Part shown: positions 46,759 through 58,600 of the stretch, in pieces
Layout: each line of letters starts with the position of its first letter
How positions within the stretch are numbered: position 1 is the first letter of the stretch
Source of the DNA: Primulina eburnea
Taxonomy: Eukaryota > Streptophyta > Magnoliopsida > Lamiales > Gesneriaceae
Length of the DNA: 64,000 nucleotides
NCBI RefSeq assembly: GCF_022965805.1
Contig: NC_133116.1
Location: 5,084,001 to 5,148,000 of the forward strand
Direction: 5' to 3'
Translations under genes and position numbers: made by a program
The notes under the pieces: model-generated
The model's database searches: none
Told to the model about the DNA's origin: nothing
The model's input: the letters and a program-made list of their open reading frames with translations, nothing else

Positions 46759-48328
46759 TGTTGCGACTTTGATTGTTGCACTCCCAAGAGCAGGTTGTCC
46801 ACAAGTAGTATAATTCGGTGAGTCCGAATATCGTATCCACAGGGAAGCTAAGGTAATTACAAGTCCACTACAATGTCTTTTTGTTTTTGTTTTTGTTTCT
46901 TTTTAATTTTAATTGAATCTTTAATGGGTAAATTTTAATTGTTCAAATTTAAATTTAAGTAGTTGAGATTAAAGGATCCACTCTTGGTATTTTAATAAAG
47001 TTAACATTAACGAACAATATTGAAATCCACTTAATAAAATGGTTCCAATATATTAAATAATCATATTTATATTATGTTATAAATTATAATCTTATAAGTA
47101 CATAATATATACCAAAAATTATAAATGTGGTCAAGTATTTATTGTGCTATATATATTTGTAAACACTAAATCAAGGTTCCCACTTTAAATGGTTGGTAAA
47201 ACCAAACAAACATTTAAATGGTACCAATAAATTAATACTATAATATATTCATATATAATAAATCAAGGAATCCAAGTTAAATGGTTGGTAAAACCAAACT
47301 AACATTTAAATGGTTCCAAGAATTTAATATTATAATATATTTATATATAATAACTCAAGGCATCCATTTTAAATGGTTGGTAATACCAAACTAACATTTA
47401 AATGGTTCCAAGAATTTAGTGTAACATATAGCAACAATAAATCAAAACTCCCACTTATAAGTAGGGTATAAAAATGCTTAAAGAAATAAATATAACATAA
47501 ACAATAAATAATGATTAAATAATATAAAACATAGATTCTTACCTTATAATAACCTTATTATCATGCCAAGAGCTTCACCTTATCATCTCAACTTTAGGAA
47601 GTTAGCTATTCATTATTCAAAGTGTAAAACTTTGAATATGAAATTAACATGCTAATTATATTTAAATGAAGAAATAAAAGAAAAATATAGAGAGAAATAT
47701 TATGAACTCAAAGATTTGTTCATAGAATGAGGGATATCTCAATACATTACAATGCACCCCTATTTATAGCCAAATTTGGGGAGACAACCACAAATAAAAT
47801 ATTATTTTTTACACATAAGTCTTCATTGGTGTTCCAAGAAATTAATATTATATTGCACATCACTTTTGACAAGCATCTTCTCCGAATTTTCTTCTTCACA
47901 TAAAATGAAACATGTGGATAATTGAGTTGTCTAGTTGTGGTATTTTTTTCAGAATATTTGACCAAGTAGTTTGAGAGATATGGTCAAAATACTAGAGCAT
48001 GGTAAAACTGCCACTCCTTCGGTAACTTTAATTGTTGCTTAATTTGATCCCAATTGTGAGAGGATTTTTATCTCATGCTTGCCACCAATATTGTAGATAT
48101 TAACATCAACTTTCTACAGGTCCAAGAATCATCTTAATCCCATTTGCAACGCCAAGGTTATTCTTGTTTTATCGAACCTGTAAAAATAGTAAAAACTTAT
48201 AATTACACAACAACTTATATTTTATACAATTTATTATAAAACATATAATATTTAAAAATTTAATAAAACAAAAACTATATATTTATATTATAAAACATTT
48301 AATTAATGTACAATTTTTATGTTTATCA
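46759..48328 (-). repeat. 5' LTR of the Athila-like element
   Basis: 1570 bp, the near-identical partner of 36913-38481; the only difference I noticed is one extra T near 47719. It contains the element promoter, though no single TATA box can be picked out with confidence in this AT-rich DNA. Confidence 0.95.
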
Positions 48329-48333
48329 TCAGT

Positions 48334-49158
48334 CTTGAAATTGGTAACACATAGTACCTCAGCACTATCATATCCATCTTGCACAGTGGATGCTTCTCCT
48401 TGATCTTTGGCTTTATCCCCTGATCTATTGCGATCGGGGCAATCTCTTCTGAAGTGTCCTATTTTGTGACATAAGAAACACTTCAATTTCCTTGTTTTTG
48501 ATATGGACCTGCTTCGGTTTTTGATTCTTATTTCTCTCTTATCTGGTCTGCCCCTTATATGAAGGCTGTCTCCTACTTCTTTCGAGTCCTTTTCTATCAT
48601 GTTTTGAGATTCTTTTGACTTTAGTGCCTTTTGTACCTCATCATAAACGAGTGACTCCTTGGCATATTTCATTGTGTCCACAAATACTGAAAATGATTTT
48701 GGAAGAGAGTTGAGAACCAAGATAGCCTTGTCCTCATTTTCAATTACTATCCCAATGTTTTCAAGATCCAGAATGATTTTATTAAATTCATCCAGATTTT
48801 CTCCGATCGTCTTGAATTCAGTCATCTTGAAGCCAAAAAGTTTTCCTTTAAGATAGATCCGATCTTGTAGTGATTTGGTCATATAAAGAGATTCCAATTT
48901 AGACCAAATACCTGCAGCTGTCTTCTCTGATGAAACTTCTCGAAGAACTTTGTCACTCAGGTGTAAAGTCAAGGTGCTAAACGCCAATTCCATCATCTCC
49001 ATCTTCCTTTCTTCTGGCAGAGTTTCTAGGAGTTTGATGTCTCCTTCTATTGCCTTGGCAACTTTCTGTTGTACCAATATGGCGTGCATCCTCCTGCGCC
49101 AGAGTGCAAAGTCCCCTTTTCCATCGAAGCGATCGAGTTCGACTTTGCCAGTCATCAT
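48334..49158 (-). pseudogene. copia Gag (5' part of interrupted polyprotein)
   Basis: Gag of a Tork/TNT1-type copia element, starting at the ATG at 49158 (MMTGKVELDRFDG). It has the UBN2-like capsid region (AAGIWSKLESLYMTKSLQDR; FKMTEFKTIGENLDEFN) and a zinc knuckle CFLCHKIGHFRRDC. The frame is intact up to NFKT, where the Athila element was inserted. Across the TSD it continues directly into the protease at 36907, so Athila broke a coding-competent polyprotein. Confidence 0.92.
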
Positions 49159-49187
49159 CAGATGGTTTTCACTATCAAGAACCTGAT

Positions 49188-49199
49188 GCTCTGATACCA
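49188..49199 (-). other. Primer binding site of copia element, initiator tRNA-Met
   Basis: GCTCTGATACCA on the plus strand (TGGTATCAGAGC on the minus), 2 bp inside the LTR border. Confidence 0.9.
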
Positions 49200-49201
49200 G
49201 T

Positions 49202-49671
49202 TGTTGAGTCAAGTAATTAATGGGACTCCAGTAGCTTCAAGATGACCAATACGAGATCAAGAACACTCTTCTTGTATAGATTCAGTATACTAGTGAAACT
49301 TCGGTGATATCGATTTTCAGAAGATATAGACTCAAGCAATTTAAGAACTGAAAAGAAACAACACCGAATTTACGTGGTTCGATCAAAAGTGATCTACATC
49401 CACGGGAGTAATCTCATTAGAAACTCATCCAGTCAGAATACAAAGAACAATGAAACAGAAATAATCGATCACCGCTACAACTCACACACTCTTATTCTTC
49501 TCTTATGATTTGGAAGATCTAGAGAAAGATCATGGGTTTATAAGATGGAATGATATCTCCATTGGTATGAGGCCTTTTGGGTGGTTCCAAAAGCAAAACC
49601 ATGAGGGTTAAAACCCAAAGTGGACAATATCATACCTGTGTGGAGATATCCGGATTCCATTGGTCCTAACA
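49202..49671 (-). repeat. 5' LTR of the second copia element
   Basis: 470 bp, TGTTAGGACC...GACTCAACA on the minus strand. Its outer 162 bp (49510-49671) is the reverse complement of the TRIM LTR at 35442-35603 and carries a TATAAA box. The remaining ~308 bp (R/U5) are unrelated to the TRIM. Confidence 0.85.
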
Positions 49672-50699
49672 CATGAGATACCATCGTCAATTGAATACCA
49701 GTAGGTCAGATCAGCTTGGTTGGTTATACAAATTGCCTGCAGCACTAAATTTATTCGTCATCCATCATGCACAGCATATTATCTGAGTTATTGGATTGAA
49801 TTTTTGAGCATCTTCTCTGTGGCTCTTCTTTGTCCCTCTTCTTGTTTAATGTTGCCACCAAATTCATGTTTTCAGAAATCAAGGATTGTAAAAAAAGAAA
49901 GAAAAGAGCCAAAGAACTTGAAGTTATTGACATGAGCAACATCATATCAAGTACACGAAGAAGGTCAACATTCAGTTTTGTATCTCCTCCTAAATTCGAA
50001 ACATGTGCCAAAGGTGACAAGGTTGGTCATAAAGATATTAAAAACAAAGAAAAAATTAAGAAAGATCAGAATGATGACAATAAGGAGGAAGTTGAGAAAA
50101 AGAAGGAACAGGAAAGAAGAGGTAGAGGAGAAGGCAGAGGATGAGCAGACTTTTGAGGAAGAGGAGGGTGAAGAAGAAGACGAAGAAGTAGATGATGACG
50201 AGGATGAAGAGGCCGGAGAAGAAAGCGAGGAATTTAACGAAGGTAAACTCCATTGACATGATTGATTTTTTACCTTTTTATTTTCTGCTCTAATAGTTTC
50301 TAATAAGAAATGGAAAGCTAAACCAATTTCCATGAATACCACTTTGCAACTAGGAGTCACGAATCTACTTGTGATTACCGTGTTTCAACACGAGTCCTCC
50401 TATTAGCAGCCTAAGAAGGTGTGATAAATAAAATACTGACACTCAAATATGATATTTTCCGAACTTCAAACATCACGAATGCGCACTACGTGGGCTGTGA
50501 CATTGCACAAATGTAATCTTCGTTTAAAGTTGATTTGATGCCATAAGCAGTGATCAATTATGTAGCGCTCTTTCCAAATAAAAGAAACGAATTAGAAGAT
50601 TCTCACATTTTCTCATTTTTACTTGCAGGCAATGATGAGGAAAGTGACTTAATTCTGCCCTTGTTGAAGATATTTGACAAGAGTCCTCAATTCTCATAA

Positions 50700-52698
50700 A
50701 ATTGTATACCAATGAGGAATGAGCTATACCATAATTTTCTTGGACATAATGTTATTTTTATGTTTGTTTTGGATTAACTATATTGAATTAAAATTGTTTT
50801 AGACAGTGCGCACTGAGGCGCATCGGTATTTATACGGGAGGCAAAGGTGTACTTGTGAAGTGAGATACACTAGGCATAAATTTTTATGCTGCAATTATAC
50901 GAAGTAACATTTGCTATAATATTAGACAGTAACGTGAATCAAGTATCCTTAGATAATACCTTACATTATTAAAGAAAAATCTCACACTTGAACTTCAACT
51001 TCAACTTCAATTATACGGTTGATATGTGGCCAAAGTTCCAAATTGTGCGTATTTCTACATCGTTATTAATGTTGCTGCTATTGATTTATCTTTCTTCTAT
51101 CATAAATTAAAAAGAGAATAATATGGTTTTTGTGAGATTGTCTAATGGATTTATATTCTTAAACTGTGTTGATCTGGTCTATATCTATTGCAAAGTAATA
51201 ATTTTTTATGAATATTCTTGTAACAAAATTGATCATTGAGATGATCTTATGAGAGTTTTTGTGAATAAATTAACATGGGTAGCTATAGATAAAGTTGGTT
51301 TTATTCGTTTGGACGAAAAGATTAGATAAAGAAATAAGTTGAACAAAGAATTATATAATATTTAGGATTTTGGTATGTGATATGATTGTAAAAAACTAAT
51401 AATAAATTTTTTATATGAAAAAAACTATTAATATTTTTGCTTTTGAAAATGTGGTATTTTTGAGATTTTAAAACTTTTATATTTAGGTATCACTTGACTT
51501 ATGAGATGATATGATAATTTGAAGGCATATATAAAATAATTAATTTTTAACTCCAATCATTGTAAAATTTGCGCTAAACATGATATGATATAAAACTGTT
51601 GAATCTCATCTTTTGGTTGTGTATTGGTTTTAAATCTTAAATTAAATATGTTTACATATTATCTCATCTATTGTTTTGATTTATACAACTAAAGTTATAT
51701 TAAAAATTTAAAATTATTTTTATGATCAATCTCCAACCAATCATGGTTTTTAAACATTGATTTATCATTAAAACTCTTGAGCGAATACATGACAATAAGT
51801 TTTATTAGGTGCAAGTTTTGCTATGCAACACAATCCTATATTATCTACCAATTTTATATTGATTCGGAATTCTATTGAACACAAAAATATTCTCTAATTT
51901 ATTCTTGCATTACATATTTTATCGTGTCTTTCCACAAAAAAAAAAAAAAAATTGATCTAGATCTCAATGAACAAAAAATAATTTAAAAACTCAGTTGCTT
52001 TAAAAAGGTTAAGGGTATATTTTTAGTATATTTCGTGGCTATTATAACTTGGAACGAAGATTTGAGCGTGAGAAATATTTAATATCAAACTAAAATTGAA
52101 ATATTATGTGAAAAGTCTGATAATAATTTTCTAATAACGTTATGAATGTCTATTTTGAATCATACATAGTTTTGCCATTAATAAATATATTCTCCAGATT
52201 CATTTAATAATTCATTACCAGCGTATGTTGTTGTACCTATAATCGAGTAACAAAAGTGCTTAGACCCGTAAAATAGCCTAAGCATGTCCAATTCTTGCTC
52301 CAAAAATATTTTACTACATTTCATATCCAAAATCTTATCTCGTCGAAATTTTATGATAACGAATATATGCAATTTTTTTTTAAAAAAGAAATGGACAGTG
52401 ATTTTCCCAAAATTGTTTGGCTCCCTTCATGGTGGTGAATGGTTGGTTGATTATTTTCATTATATTATATTATTATATAAATTTCTGTTCTTTGGTTGTT
52501 AATGTTTATGTGGAGAGGAGAGCATGCTGCTAAAGCTATAGCCAGCCCCACCTTACCCCACCCCAAGAACATTCCTTTCTCTCTTCTCCATTTCTTTCCA
52601 CACTCTCTATCTCAACATTGATTCTTCTGAGATGAGAAGGGTCTTTTTTGATAATTTTTGAGGATCGAAATGGTGTGTCATATGGGTTTTTGATTCCA
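50700..52698. other. AT-rich intergenic DNA and ZFN1-like promoter
   Basis: No gene is supported between 50700 and about 52500. A pyrimidine-rich stretch at 52540-52620 (CCCCACC..., TTTCTCTCTTCTCC...) is likely the 5' UTR of the CCCH gene. Confidence 0.5.
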
Positions 52699-55600
52699 AT
52701 GTCGCGGGTGTCAGTCACTGCCGTTGCGTCTTCGTCTTCCTCCTCCCTCCACCTCCATCCCCAAAATCAAGGTTTCTTTCTTCTATTCGTTCTAGGTACT
52801 TTAGTTTATCGAGTCGTTGGTGATTTTGTGATCCTCGACTTAGATTCATTTGTATCCTCGTCAGTTTCGAAATGATCCATGTTGGTTACTGATTAGTTGT
52901 AGCTTTGTTTTCTTACTGTGCTTTCTTTTTCTTGTTTAACATAAACGATGATGGAATTATTGCTTCGTGTGCGTAAGACTAAGAACCTCCATTCTACTTG
53001 TGTTTGCTCGATCGTTGCTTGGAAGTAGTTTGCTGAGTTTGTTTCGTAGCAGTTTCCACCCCATTTGGTTATCAGTCCTCTAGCCATTGTTTGCATGGGT
53101 TAAATGGTCGCTTTACATAAAAATAGTTGGATATTGATTCAAAGGTGTTATTTTTTTACTTTCAATTTAGGCCCAATCCAGAATTTGGAGAAACCATCGG
53201 AGCTCCCCATATTTATTTTATTTATTACAAAGATACTTCCTGATTTGAGTTTTGGAGAAGTGACCTCTTTGACTTATCGGAGGGCTAGGCTTTAAGTTTT
53301 CTGGGCTAAGAATGTGGTGCAAAAGTTTTAAATTCAATAGTTTCCCAGTTGATTCATGGACTTTAACAATTAGTTGCGGAGTTTTTGTTGCATTAGTGAA
53401 TATGTCATAGTTCAATAAACATGCTCTGGAGTTTCAAACTGACATCAGCTTATATTTTGGGAACACATGTAGTGTGGAAGCTAGCTTTTTTTCAATCATG
53501 TTTGAGAGGGTGTATTGTGTGGTGTCTGGGGTTTGAAAATCAGGCTCCATTTTGCTATGATATTGCTCAACAAATCACTTTCTTATCAGTTTTGATGCCT
53601 TGTGACGCTGTTAGTCACTTTGTTTTTAATGATTTCTTTACCTTTAATAGATCGCATTCAAGCAGCATCAACGCCTTTTGAAGATAACATGTAAATATGT
53701 AATTGAATCAGGTGAAAATAAAGCAAATGGTGAATATAATTTACATTGATTTAGCTATGCGAAATTATAGCGAGATTGTAGCTTTCTAACATGCTGAAAT
53801 GTGAAGTGAGATCAGAAGGGGAAAAGGGGGCCTTAATATTGGTAATCACAGTACATGTGATTGAAATCTCATCTATACTATGTGTTTATTGAGAATTTGC
53901 TACTTCTCATTGTGAAACCTCAGCAACACAATTTTGTTATGCTTTTAGCCATAACCTTTCATTTTCACTATATGGTGCGAGAGTTAGAAGTTGGATTCCT
54001 GAAAACTCATGTTCTGCCTCTTATGTGAAAGGAAGCACTTTAGCAAATTACATGCTAAATTCACTTGACCGCTGAAAAATTTATGTTGAGGAGAGGTTCC
54101 TTTGAGTGAGAGTTCAAACTGAAACATCTGATGTTTCAGATGCTTTGTGGCAAATGAATCCAAGATCAAGGGAACAGATGGAGCCTGGGTCTTATCCTGT
54201 GCGTGAAGACGAACCAGATTGTTCATACTATATTCGAACAGGGCTCTGCAGATTTGGGGCAACATGTCGATTTAACCACCCGCCCAACCGGAAACTGGTA
54301 TGGAATACAAAATACTGATATACTAGTTTGGACCTGGCTGACATATTTTTGACATAATATATGGACAGAGTTGACTTTGCTCGTTGAAATACTATTCATC
54401 TAAAATATTTTTGTTGTGAGCCACCATGTACTTCTACATTCTGTACCTTGCTGCTGTTTTTTAGTTTCTCTTGAGTCTTGGCTCATGATTATGCGATACC
54501 AAATGCTGTATTTTTTTCTGGTGATACTTTGAATCTATGGATATCGAGAAACCTCAAATAGGGGGCGACTCTCTTGTCAGCGGCTAGTTCTGTAATTTAG
54601 ATGAAGGGCTTGGCAATATAAAAACAGTTGAGGGGAGGGATAAAATGACATACCCATTCAATTTTGCATTTCTGGGAGTTAGAAGTTGAGCCTTTTAAGT
54701 TGTTTGGACTTTGGCAGGGTATGTTGGCCTCAAATAGTAATGAAAAATGAGTATTTTTTTTGCATGTACTATATTATTAACCTGAATTCAACTAATGAAA
54801 CTACCAACCTAACTTGAGTCTACTTGCATACTTTTCCGGGATTTAGGTGGTTTGTTAGACTGCCTTCTACATATTGTTCAAAACACCTCTGTATCCCACT
54901 ATCCCGTAATTTGATGATAACTTTGTCTGTAGGCTATTGCTACTGCAAGGATGAGAGGCGAATATCCAGAAAGAATTGGGCAACCAGAATGCCAGGTATG
55001 CATCTATTTTTATTGTCTTTGTTTGTGGAACCATGTTTTCAAGGTAATTTTCTGGCCATTCATTATCCTTTTCCGACTGAACCCCCATTCAGTTTCAGGA
55101 AGCTGCTACTCGGAAAAAATACTGGACAAAGGCTTAAAAAACTGTCACCGTTTCTGTTTTAGAAATTTTGGGCACTAAATTAATTTCAGAAAATCAATTT
55201 ACATTCTACTTCAATGAGATTATCCTTCATGGTTTAAGTGCTATTTTTTAATCCTTTCTCTGTTTTTTCTATTCTCTCTTTGTCTTGTATATCACTTCAA
55301 CATAAATTTGAACATTAGTGCACTATTTTTTTCTAAAAATGTCTCTTGTTCATATATTTGTTTGTGTATTTTGAACTCTTTTCTAGTATTACCTAAAAAC
55401 GGGAACGTGCAAGTTTGGAGCCACGTGCAAATTTCATCATCCTAGAGATAAGGCTGGGATTGCTGGTAGAGTTGCTCTAAATGCTTTGGGTTATCCATTT
55501 CGGCCGGTTTGGACACTTTATCTTCCTCTCAGTCATTTTTGACATTCTGCTTCGAAATCTTAAAATTTTACATTTATTTCTTGCACATTTTAGTGGGCCC

Positions 55601-58600
55601 ATTTGCACTTAATTAATGATATGAGACTGAATTTATCTGTTTGGGATGTCACTTTATATTCAATTATTGTTTTGTTACATTACTCTACTCATATTTTTTT
55701 ATATTTATGATAGCAGAAAACGACATGGGCATTGCATGTGTAGAATCTTTAAGAAAAAGATATGATAAATTGATAATAGCATTAATCTATCTCTGTCTTT
55801 GAATTTGTTTTAAACAAATTGATGCCTAGTACTGTTATAAGAAAGTCGCAACCCTGACACAGTTTAGAATATTTAACTATTTCACTTCCACCATTAAAAT
55901 TCATAGGCACGCATGTAATTTTCATGAAATTTTGTATTCACTCTTGGCTCTGGCAACTATTAATAAAGTGAAAGATTACACAGTATGTCTTTTGATTCTC
56001 TTAAATAAATTACACTTAGTTGCAAAAACCATTGAATGCGTATTGAACAAATTAACATATTTTTCTATTAATGCAGCAAAACAATATTGTATCTTATCAA
56101 TGAGAAACTTATATAATTCTGCTTTTGAAAGATAATATTTTTTTACCATTTCTACATAGCCTCTCAACAAAACTATTAATTTGTTACTTAAACCAAACTG
56201 TTTTAGGGTAAAATCATAACATATTTTTGTATATTTTGTGTAAATAAAAGGAAATTTACCATCGGAGGTTCACATTTTATATGTACTGTAACTTCACATG
56301 TTGAACTGAATTGTACTCGTTTGCAATTGACATGATGAGCCTATTAGTTCTTACACTGCCAATATTAAACCACATTGACCTTTTCATATCTTAGAAGCTC
56401 CAATTCTATCCCCTTCAAGTGAAATTGGAAATGAGGACCCTTCCCCTACACAATTTCAATCCCCTAGTCTAACAATTCTAAAAATCATGCTCTCCTATCT
56501 ACGACTGTTCTTTGGACCAGTTTCTTTTGCTTACATCCTCTGGAATGTCTGAGTGTTGTTCATTTAGCATGCATGAACCATGTCCTTTTTCTATAGATCT
56601 TTGGGATTCATTCCACTCCCTTCAAATGACCAGTAATAACATTATAAACCATGTATGGAATAGTGTTTTTTTGGGACCATCTTTAAACTCTTGTTATATT
56701 TTTTAAACTCTTATTCTATTTTCTTCATCAAGCATGAATCAACCATTAATCATGCGTTTTTTCAATTAGGATACTTGGTGAAAAATGTTTCACAGCTAAG
56801 CTAAATAAATCAAGCAATTTGTTTTTCAGCATTAGTGAACTCAGTAATGGGAAAACGAGCACGGTTCAGAAATCATATACCATCCTATATAAACATGATC
56901 CGTCAGACAAAAATTTGGACAGATTATATTGATACAAGATGATATAGGGCTCCTGAATCATGTGACTCGTTTTTCTCAAAATATGCTTCGGTAATTAACA
57001 TGTGGAGTGGTGGCTGCATTTTTGCTAAAGTGTTGTTTGGGAAGCCATTTTTCCCGTAAAAGAAAGTTGTTCACTAACCTGATTTGGCAATCTTTCTTCT
57101 TGAAAGTTGATTGAGTCAAATCCCTTCTCCAACTGATCCTCTTCTCTAACAAATCTTCAAGATTTGCCTGCTTAGATAATTTAATACACTCGAAACACGA
57201 AGCAATATTCGTACTAATTCATGCAGGAATCATCCTTATCAAGACCATTCATAAGTACAATGAACATTTGGAGAAATCGATCAGTTGAATGGCCCGATAA
57301 CAATCTTGACGTCCAATGCAGATTTTGACATGAAACTTGTTTTAACTTTTCTCTTTTTATGATGGAAAAAAATGCAAATTGTTGAAGAAGGATAATTCAT
57401 TTCTTCTTAAGAAATTAAAATGATGCAGGAATAGAACTCTTGGGACTTCGATATTGGGTAAAAAGGTTTAGCTGCTTAAATAGAACTTTAGGGGCATTAA
57501 GCACCTATTGTTGTTTTTTTCCTTCTTTTGGTGAAATGTAATTTTCTTTCCTTCTTGTTGAAGGATTTTACTTTGTTACGCGATGGGAAAATCAAACTCT
57601 TAGCTGTGTGGATTTTGTTAAAATAAATACTTATATTGGGTTTGAGAGTGGTTAGTATGCTTTGCTTTGGACCCGTGGCAAATGCCCATGATGGCTGATT
57701 CACACCAAAAAAAAAGTAAATAAATAAAAGATGAATTATTCTAAAGCATGACTACATATATTGAAAAGATAGGGCATAGGGACATGGATATGATACGATG
57801 CAGGTATGGTCGATCTTCAAAATATTTTAGGATAGGATATGGGAGAATATGATTGTTTATCTATGTCTGGATGTATGTATAGGTTACACCGTTATATATA
57901 GTTATACAATTATATATATATCTATTGAGCATACATCTAGTAATATAGATGGTAAATTGGATTTTCGGGTGTCGGGTGTCGTTTAGTGGTTTGTTGAGGG
58001 TGGAGTTTTTTTATTTTTCCCTTTTGCATTTTTGTGCAGAATGAAAGTGAATGTGCATATTTTATGAGAAATGGACATTGCAAATTTGGGAGCACTTGTA
58101 AATTCCACCATCCTCAGCCATCTAACATGATGGTCTCCTTACGCGGCTCTTCTGTATATCCTCCTATTCATTCTCCGACTACTGGCCAGCTGTCATTTCC
58201 CTTGTCGAGAGCTTCTTTTGTCCCCAGTTCACGGTGGCAAAACCCTTCAAGTTATACACCTATGGTTGTGCCTCAGGGGGTTGTATCTGTCCCTGGATGG
58301 AACTTATACACCGTAATTTTTCTGATGCATTTTGTTTCTTTGTTTTGCTTGCATAATTGTGGGCATATTTTTGCCCATCGATTTTTTGAAATCTAAGCAA
58401 TTGCTGTATATATGACCTTTATTATTATGTGAAGTATTAGACTTTGCATTCAGCTTGTTAATCTTTCTTTTAATCATGGTTTTACTCATCTAAATGCTAT
58501 TTTTCTGAACCGCCTTTAATACAGCCAAAAGCTATTCTTTTGTTAGCTTTGATTAGGGATCATTAAGATGAGCCAGACTTTCTAACAAGCTGCTCAATTC

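Larger units (their letters stand above)
36913..48328 (-). mobile_element. Athila-like Ty3/gypsy retrotransposon carrying two accessory genes, 11.4 kb
   Basis: Complete element on the minus strand. 5' LTR 46759-48328, PBS 46735-46752, gag-pol 46570-41324, a cysteine-rich ORF 41139-40594, a LOG-like ORF 40380-39742, a T-rich 3' region, PPT about 38482-38494, 3' LTR 36913-38481. The 5-bp TSD TCAGT at 36908-36912 and 48329-48333 is perfect and restores the copia reading frame when the element is removed. The LTRs appear identical apart from one 1-nt indel, so the insertion is very recent. The tRNA-Asp PBS and DLGAS-type protease fit the Athila lineage, whose members carry an env-like gene after pol; here two unrelated genes take that place. 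Confidence 0.95.
35442..49671 (-). mobile_element. Composite insertion: TRIM fused to copia, with a nested Athila element
   Basis: A 14.2-kb block inside an intron of the DEK_C gene, bounded by the 5-bp direct repeat CATGA at 35437-35441 and 49672-49676. Its two ends are inverted repeats of 162 bp (35442-35603 and 49510-49671), identical except for about one base. Reading the minus strand: copia 5' LTR, PBS, gag, protease (interrupted by Athila), integrase part, then an abrupt join at 35968/35969 to a TRIM (partial LTR, PBS, spacer, LTR). See the finding for possible origins. Confidence 0.8.
22141..50699 (+). pseudogene. DEK_C / CHZ-like chromatin protein gene, decayed and split by four transposons
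   Basis: Exons: 22141-22229, 22324-22429, 31855-33040 (interrupted by a transposon at 31917-32823), 33958-34063, 34141-34491, 34599-34674, 34787-34911, 49876-50242, 50629-50699. Exons 2 and 4 are both 106 bp and in the same phase, and each encodes a DEK_C-like block (TLESVRRLLEKDMGLEKF; TLVGVRRLLEEGLGLDKN), so the domain is duplicated. Then follow a Lys/Glu-rich nuclear-type linker, a block with YGRKVEHLKSVIKACG and [32 protein letters not shown], and an acidic CHZ-like tail. This layout matches plant DEK_C/histone-chaperone-like proteins, which bind chromatin. Lesions: TAA at 34034-34036 in DEK_C 2, TGA at 34836-34838, a frame offset across the exon-3 insertion, and a frameshift near 50115. 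It is probably non-functional. Confidence 0.8.

Noticed and set aside
50056..50360. Minus-strand Ser/Phe-rich ORFs near 50000-50360
   Set aside because: Antisense of the acidic, Glu-rich tail of the DEK_C/CHZ-like pseudogene.
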